Assembly: GCF_003576645.1 (NCBI RefSeq)
Contig: NC_044930.1
Span: forward strand, 2,086,454-2,150,453
Source of the DNA: Ipomoea triloba
Taxonomy: Eukaryota > Streptophyta > Magnoliopsida > Solanales > Convolvulaceae
Length of the DNA: 64,000 bases
Direction: 5' to 3'
How positions within the stretch are numbered: the first letter of the stretch is position 1; every line of letters starts with the position of its first letter. The notes beneath the pieces are model-generated. The model had not been told where the DNA came from, did no database searches, and saw nothing but the letters and a program-made list of their open reading frames with translations. Shown in pieces: positions 13,028 through 23,794 of the stretch. The position numbers were made by a program, and so were the translations under genes.

Positions 13028-14449
13028 AAAAAAAATCCGCGGGGCCCACCAACCCGCATGGGGACCTGCCGCGAGCCGTCTCGAAAAAGCCTGTCAGAAA
13101 TTAGGCCCGTGGTGGAGCGGACCGACCTGACAATATATCTTAATTGCTTCAAACAGAATTGAGAAAGACATCATGTTTATCTCTTATAATCTAAAACTGA
13201 GCCAGTGCCTGACAAGCTCTGATGTCCCTCAACTGAGCTATAATGCTAAAAGACTGAATTCAGTCAATTAGCTAGTCTAACCCATACCTTATATCAAGAC
13301 ATAGAAGCAACAAGAACCTTAAATTATTGAAATTTGGGAAAACTTCCAAGTAGTTAGCATTTACCAGAGCAAAAGCCTTGATGTTTTCTCTGGTTAATTG
13401 CATCTCTGAGCTTTCATCTTCTGCTATATCCAGTAAGATGTCAAGCAGATCCCTGACTGCTTCATCTCCAGAATTGTTTTGTTGCCTTCTCCTTTTAGCC
13501 TCTATATGATCATGTATGATCTTTTCCATCATTCCATCGAATCTCTCGTGCACGTCCTTAAGTCTCTTCCTGAGCCCCTGCAAGTCCAGATTTTTACAAA
13601 ACCAAATGAAATCTGAGAGGTTAAACTTCCCTGTCAGTTCTGCAGTTTCTTTGACCAGCATTCTTACACTCCCAGCTTCATCTTCATCCTCACAGCACCT
13701 TACACTCATAAGCATTCTTGATATTACATTGTTCGTTACCTGATATGAAAGTAAAGAGAGGATTTCTGAATATGATATCTTGTACTGTCATATAGAAAAC
13801 AGAATACAAAGCCCTATAAATAAGTGCTAGAAGACTACGAATAGGAAACAAGTTTCTATAAGACTGCCTAATTTATAGAGATTCCATATATTAAATATAT
13901 ATTCCATAACATTACCCTTAGGAGCTCAGCTCCGACATCAACTTGTTCTCCAGCTTTAGCCTTGTGTGAGAGCAGTGCCATAAAGCGCCTTATCTCGTCG
14001 CGCCTGACAGGAAGCAGAAGGTCTAGTGTTCGGCCGCCTAGAAGCTCAGACATGCAGAGCTTTTTCATGAACTTCCAGTAGGGCCCGTAGGGAGCAAACG
14101 AGAAGTCCTGTGAGCCATATGTTAAGTAATCCACAGCAGCTGATGTGGGGCGATCGGAGAAGGAATACTCGTGAGTCTTTAGGAACTCTTTGGCCATTTC
14201 AGGCGACGAAGCCACCACACAAGGCACAGAGCCAAGCCATATTTGCATCAAGGGTCCGTACCTGTTAGAGAGGTTGTAAAGTGCTTGGTGAGGTATCGGG
14301 GCCAGGAGATGGAGATGGCCGATGATTGGGAAGGCTAGCGGGCTTGGAGGAAGACGAGAATTGGTTCTTTTTCTGAATAGAACTCCGAGTAAGATGGTGA
14401 GAATTAGGCAAGAAAGGAGAGGAAAGATAAATTCTTGAAATTCTGTCAT
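12133..14449 (-). CDS. Cytochrome P450, CYP93 family (CYP93A-like)
   Basis: Three exons (14449-13916, 13739-13365, 12744-12133), all phase 0, encode 506 residues, normal for a microsomal P450. Visible in order: an N-terminal membrane anchor ([17 protein letters not shown]), the proline hinge [15 protein letters not shown], the I-helix oxygen-binding motif AGTDTS, the K-helix KETLR, the PERF-like FQPERFL, and the haem-binding loop [11 protein letters not shown] with its Cys ligand. The segment around [20 protein letters not shown] is characteristic of CYP93. CYP93 enzymes include flavonoid and pterocarpan hydroxylases and flavone synthases at the ER. The exact reaction cannot be read from sequence. 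Two introns is one more than its neighbour at 16405-18054, which lacks the first. The second intron is interrupted by a GC-rich insert. Confidence 0.92.
12820..13140. repeat. GC-rich insertion with TA microsatellite in a P450 intron
   Basis: Within an AT-rich intron, two GC-rich blocks (about 12820-12955 and 13037-13140), full of GGCCCG/CGGGCC strings, flank a TA run (12991-13022). Such blocks are unlike the rest of the window and look like an inserted repeat, though I could not define clean termini. Confidence 0.5.
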
Positions 14450-14488
14450 GTCTGTCTTTGATCTTGGTTCTGCAGCCTATGCTTGGGC

Positions 14489-14496
14489 CTATTTAA
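14489..14496 (-). promoter_or_regulatory. Possible TATA box of the CYP93-like gene
   Basis: The minus strand reads TTAAATAG about 40 bp upstream of the ATG. A weak consensus, but the only AT-rich TATA-like element close to the start. Confidence 0.35.
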
Positions 14497-14827
14497 CCAT
14501 AAAATTGTTTGATTTTTCTGTCTGTTTGATTTCAAAGGACCTCTCTGATGTGGTTTTAGTAGGTGCAGGCACTGACTCAGTATCAAATGAAGACAACTTC
14601 GATTTCTATAGTTTATGTATGTAATGGCAAACAGATAAGTTTTGATGATGTTTTCTTATTAGTCTTAAGGTTTCTGTCTTCTGTGGTTTAATGTCTGCTT
14701 CAAATCCATTCCCTGCAATGTCATGTATGTTGTGACATGCTATGGAACCAGGTCAAATTAAAACAGAAATTTCTAAATAATTATTTAAAGAATAAGACAG
14801 ATGGGAAAGGGACAAAAGAGTGGCATA

Positions 14828-14937
14828 AAATTTGAAGTCATATATGGGAATAGGAATCTAATCATATTCCTTTGCAGAATCCAAATTTGAAGTCATATAT
14901 GGGAATAGGAATCTAATCATATTCCTTTGCAGAATCC
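14828..14937. repeat. Perfect 55-bp tandem duplication
   Basis: Two adjacent copies starting AAATTTGAAGTCATATATGG are identical across 55 bp (14828-14882 and 14883-14937). They lie about 380-490 bp upstream of the CYP93-like start codon. The identity suggests a recent event. Confidence 0.9.
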
Positions 14938-15054
14938 AAATCGACTTTGAGCTGATCCAAATCGGAGATGAGTCCAACTGAAAATATTGCCTCAAAACGA
15001 TCACTTTAAATGTCATTTTTAACTATTTTTTTCTAGCATACTATGATGCTACTT

Positions 15055-15250
15055 TTTTTGGTGACGAGGAAAACTTGCAGTTATTATCCTAGAGTTTGCG
15101 CTTAGGGTAAACCTGCTCCTGTATAGTAATCTGCAAACCACACAGGAGAGGTAAACCGTATTAGAAAAACACCTCCTTATGCATGATCGAACTCGTGATG
15201 TTCAAGTACGAGAATCATGCCCTACCCACTTGGCCACCTCTTTCGGGGCT
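15055..15250 (-). repeat. tRNA-derived SINE-like element (second family)
   Basis: On the minus strand the head shows a near-perfect pol III A box (TGGCCAAGTGGG) and a B box (GAGTTCGATC) at tRNA-like spacing (about 15180-15250). A body follows, shared with repeats near 47270. It is not a tRNA gene: no acceptor stem can be formed and the sequence continues into the shared repeat body. Confidence 0.6.
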
Positions 15251-15263
15251 GAACGATGGCATC

Positions 15264-15500
15264 CTTGTTTGTAACATCTGTTGTTTTCTATGTAAGATTA
15301 AGATGTTATTGTTTAGCCATTTGCAGTATCTGTTATTTTTTTATTTACATCACTGTTTGCAGTATCTTTCATTCTGTATGCAAGATGAAGATGCTAATGT
15401 TTAACAATGATTTTGCTGTTTGTAGCATCTGTTATTTCTATGTAAGATTAAGATGGCATTCTTGTTTGTAGTTTCTGTTACTGTCTATGGAAGACTAAGA
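15264..15500. repeat. Degenerate short tandem repeat
   Basis: Four to five imperfect copies of a 40-60 bp unit built on TTTGTAACATCTGTT and TATGTAAGATTAAGATG. No coding potential is evident despite open frames across it. Confidence 0.7.
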
Positions 15501-16404
15501 TCCTATTTAACCAATGATTTTGCTATCTGTTTTCTTTCTGTCACCCTCAACTTCTCATCTGTTGAGAAAAATGGGATGTAAGAGATCAAGAATAAAAAGC
15601 GACAATGAAGAAAAGTTTTACGTGATTCGACAGAGAGTCTATATCTACACCCTTAGAGTCACTGCAAAGGTAAACCACGAATCACGCAATCAGCCCACCA
15701 GTTAGACTTATAGGAAATATTCGTCGGTTTTGACCTCCCTATACGTTTCGTAGTCGGGTCGGGATCAAACGGTTCAGGTCAAAGTCAATAGGTCAGCATT
15801 TAGGCCTATATAAAGGCACTTGACCCTTTGATAAAGAGGCTTTTGGACTGGACTCCCTCTCTATACACTTACACAATTCCTCTCAACTCTTATTAGATTA
15901 TTCAATAATAACAATGAATAATAAAGGCTCTTTGAAGCCAATTTCCCATATTTTCCTCTCATTTTCCTATATCTTCATACAATTTCTATACATACTACTC
16001 TACACTCAAAATACAGGAACTAATTTGTTCTATCACAGACCCTAGCTATTTTTTTACGTGGTTCGTTGAGATGCTTTTCAGTCAGTACGCTCAAACACCT
16101 GTTATCTTTCAATAACATATAAGACATACACAACATATCCTAAACTACATAGAAGACAGCTAGAACTAATAGCAGATTGATATGTACATCAAACATAGGA
16201 GAAACAACTTCAACTTCATTATTTTTTTCACAAGTATACATATGGAACAGATAGCTAGAACCATAGCAAATGAGTCTAATTTGCATTGAGCATCTTGGCA
16301 TATCATAAATCATGATGGAAACTTAGCGTTTACTAACTGGAGAAATGAAAAACGGGGGGAAAGCAAAACCGGAGAATTGAAATAAACGCCCGCATGTCAC
16401 TTTC

Positions 16405-18054
16405 CTATGCGATTTTCAGTGGATTAGCACGCGTGACAGGATAACAGATGAGGGGATGAAGCATGGCAGCAGAAAATCCCACCCCTTCTTCCATGTTAAC
16501 TCTTTCTGCACCTTTGATCTTCCAATCGAAGCACTGCACTGTCGCCCCGAGGGTCCTATGCAACACAGCTGCTGCAAGAGCAGCACCAGGGCAGCCCCTC
16601 CTCCCACCTCCAAATGGCACATAATTGAAAGTTTGGCCCTGCAGACCCTCCAGCTCTTCGGGCTGAATCAACAGATTCTCCTCGGTTGCGTTCGCCAGGT
16701 ATCTCTCGGGCACAAACTCTGCAGCGTTCTCCCAGGCCTCGGGGTTCCTGTTGACTGCATAAAGATTCACCACAAGCCTCGAGTTCTTGGGGATTTTGTA
16801 GCCATTTATGATGCAATCCTCCCTGCACTTTCTGAAAACCAGTGGGAGCGATGGATGCAATCGCAGTGTTTCTTTGACGACGGCTTGGAGATATGGAAGG
16901 TTCGGGATGTCTGAATCCTCGACTAGTCTGTTTATCCCCACAACCCGGTCTATCTCTTCTTGCAGCTTCTTTAGTGCTCTTGGATGGTTCAGAAGCTCTG
17001 CAAGTGCCCATTGCAGTGCCACACTTGTCGTATCGGTTCCTCCCAAGAAAAGATCCTGTTTTTTGGCACCAAATTTCAAGAATTTGAATTAGAAATGGTA
17101 AAATACCCAGTGTAAAGAACTAAAGATACAGAATTGCAGAAACAGAAGTCATACCAAGAAAAGGCCTTTGATGCCATTTCTAGTTAGCTTCATTTCTGCA
17201 TTAGGATCATCTGCAATTTCCAGCAGAATATCCATCATGTCCTTCTTTTTTTCTTTCTTCCCATCCCGCATTTCGTTCTCGTGCTGCACTATAATCCCAT
17301 CCATAAACCTATCAAATCTCAGCAGCAATGCCTTGATCTTCTTCCCAGCCCCAAGCAGATCATATTTCTTCAAAGGGCCAAAGATCTCACCTGCACTCAC
17401 CTGTCCAGAAAGCAATGTTATCCCCTTTGCAATCTCTCTTATCTCTGAACTCTCATTCTCATTGGTACAACACCTAGTGCTCATCATCAGCCTGCAAACC
17501 AGATTATTCGTCATCGCCATGAACCGAATCCCCACATCACAAGACTCCCCCTTTTCTGCACAATCCAGGAAACAATCCAGCAGCTTCATCATTTCTTCCT
17601 GTCTCACATCAGCAAACTTATTGATCTGCTGGGGCGACAGAATCTCCACCATGCAGATTTTCTTCAAGAAAATCCAGTATTTACTGTAGTCCAGAGTGGA
17701 AAACAAGGTGTCTTTGTATATCTGATGCTCTGAGGATCCAAATTCAGGCCTGGCTGCAAAGCTGATGTCATGGTGTTTGAAGACTTGTTTGGCTATGGCG
17801 CCATTAGACACGATGTAGGACGATGACCCCCCGGTTTTAAGCCAGATAAACGGCCCGTATTGGAGGGCTAGTTTCTGAAAGGATTGGTGCCATAAGAAAC
17901 TGAGCAAATGGAGATGCCCAATTATTGGTAATGCCGGTGGGCTTGGAGGAAGATGGGCGTTTGCGGTTTTTTTGTGTTTGGTGATGAAGGAGAGAGCGAT
18001 AAAGGTGAAGGGTAAGGCGATGAAGAAGAGTAAGCGATAGAGGAGACCATCCAT
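16405..18054 (-). CDS. Cytochrome P450, CYP93/CYP705/CYP712-like
   Basis: Two exons (18054-17155 and 17055-16405), phase 0, encode 516 residues. There is an N-terminal anchor (residues about 5-22), the hinge [17 protein letters not shown], the I-helix GGTDTT, the K-helix KETLR, FVPERYL, and the haem loop PFGGGRRGCPG, so all catalytic landmarks are intact. The intron sits at the position of intron 2 of the neighbouring P450 (just before DLFLGG against DIFAAG). This supports a class-A relationship and perhaps an old tandem duplication. The two proteins are clearly diverged, so they are unlikely to be redundant. Plant relatives of this type act in triterpenoid, strigolactone-related or flavonoid metabolism. 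I cannot assign a substrate. A TATA box lies about 40 bp upstream. Confidence 0.9.
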
Positions 18055-18093
18055 GGCTGTTTTGATGTGCCAAAACTTAACCCTCTCTGTGTT

Positions 18094-18101
18094 TTTATAT
18101 A
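18094..18101 (-). promoter_or_regulatory. Probable TATA box of the second P450 gene
   Basis: The minus strand reads TATATAAAA about 40 bp before the ATG, a good consensus implying a very short leader. Confidence 0.5.
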
Positions 18102-18607
18102 CACAAGTGTGAGTAAATTCTACTTAGTAGTTAATTCATCAATAGTGTTTTTATGGCATCAATCTTTTTTGACTATTTTTGTTTTTACCTGCATTTTGCT
18201 AGTGGCCTATGGTTCTATCCTTGTTTTTATCTGCATGATATAGTTACTTTAGCCAGGGTTAACATTCCCTGGTTAATTTGTTTTTTTTTTTTCGAGTACT
18301 ATTGACTCTGTTACAATACAGTATCTGGTTAATTTGTTAATGATTTGAACAATATTATTATGCAATATGTATGCTATAACATGAGACATGAAATTAGAGT
18401 TTATGGTTTATTCATGCCATCTGAGCACTTTCAATGAATTTGTTTTACATACAAACTAGATCACATATCAACTTACAACATTCTCTATTTTGATCTGTTT
18501 TACAAAATCATGTTCTGTTGGGAGTAAGTAACATTCTTTACTAACAAAAACCTTAACTTCTTCCTATAATGCAAAAGAGTCTTTGTGTTCCAAAGGGATG
18601 ATGATCA
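18102..18607. other. Intergenic, P450 promoter and RABA4 3' region
   Basis: AT-rich with no frame of interest. It includes the upstream region of the second P450 and presumably the 3' UTR of the Rab gene (about 18400-18607). Confidence 0.5.
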
Positions 18608-20212
18608 TCAGCCACCACAACAACCCCCGCCCGCTTTCGCAGCAGAATTCGAGTCTTGATCTGCAACAATGATCCTAGTACCCTTCAGAGTCCCCTGCCT
18701 GCCAAGATCACCATCTGCACTCAATGTTTTCTTGCTTATGATCCTGTATATTTCGGTGAGGATGTTCATGAATGCGGTCTCCACGTTGGTGGCTTCTAGG
18801 GCCGACGTTTCCATGAAGAACAGATTTTCCCTTTCTGCAAACTCCTGGGCGTCCTCGACAGGCACTGCGCGTAGGCTCCCGAGGTCACACTTGTTCCCTA
18901 TGAGCATTATGACGATGTTCTTGTCCGCGTGGCTCCGAAGCTCTTCCAACCACCTCGCCATGTGGTCGAACGACTGGCGCTTTGTCATGTCGTATACCAG
19001 CATCGCCCCTACTGCCCCTCTGTAGTATGCACTCGTTACTGCTCTATACCTGAGACAAATATAAAGATATCATCAGACATCACCAAAATAGTTTTGTTGT
19101 TCAATTTGCCTAATGCAAAGAAAGGTTCAGTAGAATCAGCACTGAGCTAAGACAGATTGGAACACTGCAGACAACTTTAGTTCAGAAATGGTAACTGATA
19201 ACACTGATGAACAATCATTCTGGCCTAGTTAGGATTCATTTTTAGAGTATGTTTCAAGAAACTGAAAGTTGTTCTTTTTTTACTTTTGGATGACGAGTGA
19301 AACCCACAACCACTACTTGAACTCCTGAAGACCCTAACTGGCAAAGGACCACCACAAAGAGGTAAACCAACCTAGATTGCCTATAGTTGTCCGGCTCAAA
19401 CCAATAAAGCCCTTTTGGATGCAAGTGAAACCCGCAACTACTACCTGAGGACCCTAGCTGGCAAAGAACCACTACAAAGAGGTAAACCGTAAAAAAACCT
19501 AGATTGCCCATAGCTGTCTGACTCAAACCAAGAAAGCCCTTTTGGATGACGAGTGAAACCCACAACTACTACCCAAGGACCCTAGCTGGCAAAGGGCCAC
19601 CACGAAGAGGTAAACCAACCTAGATTGCCTATAGCTGCCCGGCTCAAACCAAGAAAGGAGCCAATAGGTAGCTCCCGTTGGGAGTCAAACTTGTAACCTT
19701 ATGGTTACTAAGTCAGCAGTTGACCAACTTGGCAGGGTACGCAAAACATACTAAAAGAAGGCAACCATGTAAAATGAAGAGTTCACTCACAGATTTTTGA
19801 GTCATTAAACAGACACTGCACAAGAAACAGCCAATTCCAAGACACTTTCTGTCCTATGATGTATCAACTAAGTTCAGACAGCCATAAAGACAACCTTAAC
19901 ATTGACATTGCCAACAAGGGGATGATGCAAATGACAAGAAATATGAAATCCTGGAAATAAGAACACAATAAGGGCAAACTACCTTTCTTGGCCAGCAGTG
20001 TCCCAAATCTGTGCCTTGACTGTTTTCTGATCAATGATGAGAGTTTTAGTCTGGAATTCAACCCCAATGGTGGCTTTTGAATCCAAACTGAACTCATTTC
20101 TTGCAAACCTAGCCAGGAGCTGAGATTTTCCCACTGCTGAATCCCCAATCAACACAACCTTGAACACATAATCTATCTGCTTGTTAAAATCTGCTCCATA
20201 CAAATTCGTCAT
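18608..20212 (-). CDS. Rab GTPase of the RABA4 (Rab11-related) subgroup
   Basis: Two exons (20212-19983 and 19049-18608), split inside the Arg codon of GQER, give 223 residues. The full set of G motifs is visible: P-loop GDSAVGKS (23-30), the switch I Thr in ATIGVEF, switch II WDTAGQE (70-76), NKCD, and ETSAL. The C-terminus ends GGGCCGG, with the double cysteine used for geranylgeranylation. The start [20 protein letters not shown] closely matches RABA4 proteins. RABA4 GTPases mark trans-Golgi to plasma membrane carriers, for example in tip growth and cell-wall deposition. The intron position after GQER is the usual one in plant RABA genes. The 933-bp intron is swollen by SINE-like sequence. 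Confidence 0.95.
19280..19735 (-). repeat. SINE-like element with tail repeated three times, in the RABA4 intron
   Basis: Three consecutive copies of a roughly 120-bp body (marker strings CTAGCTGGCAAAG, AGGTAAACC, CCTAGATTGCC, GGCTCAAACCAA) start near 19280, 19400 and 19525. They are followed by one tRNA-like head (about 19655-19735) with B-box-like and A-box-like parts on the minus strand. The same family occurs at 23052, 34845, 40594 and 61130. Confidence 0.7.
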
Positions 20213-21462
20213 TATCGCGAAATCCCCTAATCTGAAGAATGATGATTAAATCCACCTTCTTTTTCCTCAACCCACGCCCTTCCAAGATTTGGATTTCAAC
20301 ATCTGATTGAGGAAAAAGGGAACCACAATCTGCGACGATTGATGATGACCCAGATCCCAATTTCTCATGAAATTGGAAAATGATGGCGAGAGTGTGAAAG
20401 GGGAAAGAAAAAAAACAGAAAAAAACAGGAAAATGGGAAGGGATCAAATGATGTTTTGAATGGATTTAGAGCTAGGGTTTGTGAAGAATGAGGATAGAGG
20501 GAATTTGGGCATGCTGATTTTTCTTTGTTTGAAGGATGTTTTTTGCTCCTGAGGAGAGAGAGAAAGGTTAGAGAGGACCAACGGTCAGTGCGGGACCAAT
20601 TAACCGTTTTTTGATGAGGTTAAGATTGTCTTTGTTTCAGCCTAATATTTCTAATGAGTACATATTGTAATTGTATTTATTTACAAGTCCCTCCTCCATA
20701 GTCTTAAAAAAAAAAGTGAATAGTTTTACTTTGCTGCAACTACACGGTGCAATATTCGATTCTTATCAAGGAAGGCACGAAATTAGCTTTGTCATATAAA
20801 CAATGTACACACACTTTAATAAAACCTGTATACTGTTAAAGCTCGTCAGACAATTTACTTCTTTCACCAAAGCTCAAGGCGATAGAAATTCTCGATATTT
20901 GAGTACAAATCTTAAGAAAGTGTCTTAAAAAACCAAAACAATCATTTTGAACAACACTTATAAAATGCATCTTTTCCAGCCTTTTCTTACCCAGGTCCTA
21001 AATATTGCATTATCTAAATTCGTAATAAACTCTGAGTAATTCAAAGACAACTCACTAATGGGTCTTATCTAAGATTTTGGTTAATAAAAAAAAAAATCAA
21101 ATTTTTAATAGCATATCATTGAGAACTCAACAAATATAAATGCATTTGGTTCCAATTATAATAGCTTTATTGAACTATAGGGCAAAAGTAATACATGATC
21201 CTTCTCTCTTGCATCTCCTAGCAACTAATCTATGCTTCTTTCCTGCTAATCCTATGCTTAACATTGTTACTTTGTGGCATCTATATGTATCATCTTATAG
21301 GTATAACTAATCACTATCCCATTAACATGATAATTATCATAGAAAAAACAATACAATACAAGAAATATAAGTTCTAACTCTTGTATATTTCCTTCCCTCT
21401 TTCTGTGTCGTAGCCAAAGTCTTCGCGAATCGCATTCCTCCCTGCTCTACAGAAGCGTTAAG
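20213..21462. other. RABA4 promoter/leader and intergenic
   Basis: The first 300-350 bp are pyrimidine-rich on the minus strand and likely contain the Rab leader. The rest is AT-rich. The 3' UTR of the bHLH gene probably lies at about 21180-21462. Confidence 0.5.
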
Positions 21463-23794
21463 TCAGACTCTCTGATTTGAAGCCGGTTTCTTCATAGCCG
21501 AGCATTTGCATTTGTCTCGACAGTCTGCAAGGGTCTGCAAACGAGACGAAAATCTGTGAGGAAATGTTGATGAATATAACATCATCAGTGTGTGCTGTCA
21601 TTATTGTTTGCTTGTACCTTGTACTGTCTTTGCAGATCTTTAATGTACTCGACCGCAAAATCTAACATGTCTGCTGTGTTGGTTTGCTGCGAGAACAATT
21701 AAGCTTGTTCGGTTCCAATTCAAAAAAAAAAAAAAAAAAAAAAAAACATAGTACTGCAGAGAAATTGAGAAATGCAGATGAAGAACAGCCTACCTTGTCC
21801 ATGTTTGGGACGAGCTCCTGTAGTTTCCTCATTCGTTCGCTAATGCGTGTTCTTCTTACCTGAAACATAGTACGAAACGAAAAACGTGTTGTGTGTGTGT
21901 ATAGGTTTAATATCCAAGAATTATAAGAAAGATCATATTCCCTAATTCCTACCCTCTCTGCAATGCTTCTTGGATGAGTAGCACAGCCACGTTTAGCCCG
22001 GATGTTCCAGGGAACAGTATCTGGGAAGTGTGATAGCTTCTCTATAGCAGCAATTGAAGCAGAATCAGCCTTTTGTAAACCTAAAGGGTGTGACAAATTT
22101 TGGGGTTGAGTTCCCATGTCCCCAACCTGGTTAAACGCGAGAATTCCACTTTAGAAACCAAAACCAGAAACCGATTTAAAAGACTAAAACCAGTATTTTC
22201 ATATCAGATTCATTGTAACAGAGTCAGTAGTACTCAAAAAAAAATAAAATCAGATTCATTGCCATACTTGAGTGTTAGCAGCAGCGAATAGGTTTGCGTC
22301 GTTATCCAGTTCCCTTTTAAGGCCATTCAGATTCTCTGCAAAGTTTGGAGGATCACTCCAGGAGGCAAATGGGAATCCATGGCCAAAAAACCGAGTGTCT
22401 GCATTGCCATTCCCCCCCGGTTTCTCACCATCCTCACAACTTTCTGCATTGCTCTCATTCTCAACTTCTGTGATTTGAGACAGCATCCCCCCTACACAAC
22501 CAGATGAATAACTCAAAGGACTCTTCAACCTGCTCGAAGATAGGCTCGTGTCTCCATGAACCGCCATTCTGTATCCCTTCATCGCGGCATAACCTGCAAA
22601 TTGATGATCATTCAAATCCAGGAATTGGGGCTATAGCAAGAGAGAAAGTTTGGTTCAGTCTTTTGCCATCACAGATCTTCGATCAACAAGCTATTTCAAG
22701 AAACCACGCGTGATCAAAGAAGTCCAATAACAGGCCACTTATTGATACTATTTCACTTCCCATCAGCATTAAGAAATCAACTGAGCAGACAATGGGATAA
22801 AGAAGAACTCCACCCAACAAAGTAGATGAAAAGCAGGACTTATCAACTAGGGTAATCTGTATTTCATTGATAACCTAAACTATTATTTTTTCCTACATGA
22901 TACTATTTCCATGAAAATAACTAGCATTAAATGAAAACAAAAACCCCATTATTGTCATTGATTACAACACAAACAATAACAAGGGCAATTAAGCTAAATT
23001 CCAAGCTACTCTTTCATATATGCTTTCTCAAAAAGTCAAATCACGCTCAACTAAGGCCTACTCAGCCAAATTGGTCAGACTGTTGACTTGATAACTGCAA
23101 GGTTACAAGTTCCACTCTCGACCTTCTTAGTTTGAACCGTGTACACCTGTATAGGCTACGAGTTTCCCTCGTTACTCAAAAAAAAAAATTCATGCTCAAC
23201 TTGCATATGTTGATCCATATACACAACTACACAAGTCCAAACCACTTTCCATCTAAGGACAAAAACAAAAATGATAAAACACACAAAGCAAATGTAAGAG
23301 ATGATGATTTCAAGTTTCAGGACAGTACCATTTTGAGGGGTGAGATGTGAGAACAGGCCAGGAGGTGAACTGTTCTGTCTCATGAGATTGGACCCCAATA
23401 GCCCCCCACCATCCACCAATTGGGCACTTGAACTTTGCCTTGGATACTGAGGAGGCAAACCAGAAAACCCATTAACAAAACCTTTATACCCACCACTGTC
23501 CTCCAAATTCAGACTACCCTGAGAGACCAACCCCCCATTTGTACTGCCAACAAGATTGAATCTTGAACCCGACCCACCACTCTTTTCAACACCATGAGTG
23601 AAATTCTCAAGCACAGAGCTTGGGGCAGAGCGAAACCTGAGCAACCCAGAGTTTCTACCACTGCTGTTACCAAATTCTGAGTTTGCAGAAGGGTCCATGA
23701 ACACCTCCCTGCTCCTTGGAAACAACCCTTTTCTGGAATTCTGGGAAAAAATCGAGCCCGAAGAAGGAGATAACTCCCGGGAATCATCAAACAT
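21463..23794 (-). CDS. bHLH transcription factor, FBH/bHLH122-130 type
   Basis: Six exons (23794-23329, 22593-22268, 22126-21953, 21859-21794, 21686-21618, 21534-21463) join in consistent phase to give 390 residues. The Ser/Gly/Asn-rich N-terminal half contains SGLLRFRSAPSS-type sequence typical of this subgroup. The basic region ATHPRSIAERVRRTRISER and helix 1 (RMRKLQELVPNM) span exons 3-4. Helix 2 (TADMLDFAVEYIKDLQ) is in exon 5. The C-terminus is a short Cys/Lys-rich tail. In Arabidopsis, FBH proteins bind E-boxes in the CONSTANS promoter, and bHLH122 acts in stress responses. The protein is expected in the nucleus. At the usual His of the basic region this protein has Arg, as its subgroup does. 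Start choice: the first ATG (MFDDSREL); the frame stays open upstream without an ATG, so an unseen 5' exon cannot be excluded. Confidence 0.9.
23052..23188 (+). repeat. SINE-like element with poly-A tail in intron 1 of the bHLH gene
   Basis: The head has A-box-like CAGCCAAATTGGTCAGA and B-box-like GTTACAAGTTCCACTC, followed by a short body. It ends in a run of ten A (23179-23188). This is the cleanest full copy of the family in the window. It sits in the sense orientation opposite to the host gene. Confidence 0.65.

Larger units (their letters stand above)
14497..16404. other. Intergenic between the two P450 genes
   Basis: It holds the upstream region of the CYP93-like gene, a perfect 55-bp tandem duplication (14828-14937), a SINE-like copy (15055-15250), and a degenerate tandem repeat (15264-15500). 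The rest, up to the stop codon of the second P450, shows no coding signal. Confidence 0.6.

Noticed and set aside
15180..15250. Possible tRNA gene on the minus strand
   Set aside because: A and B boxes are good, but no acceptor stem or anticodon arm can be formed and the sequence runs into a repeat body, so it is a SINE head.
16456..17092. Plus-strand open frames over the P450 C-terminal exon
   Set aside because: Antisense shadows of the haem-binding exon of the P450 gene.
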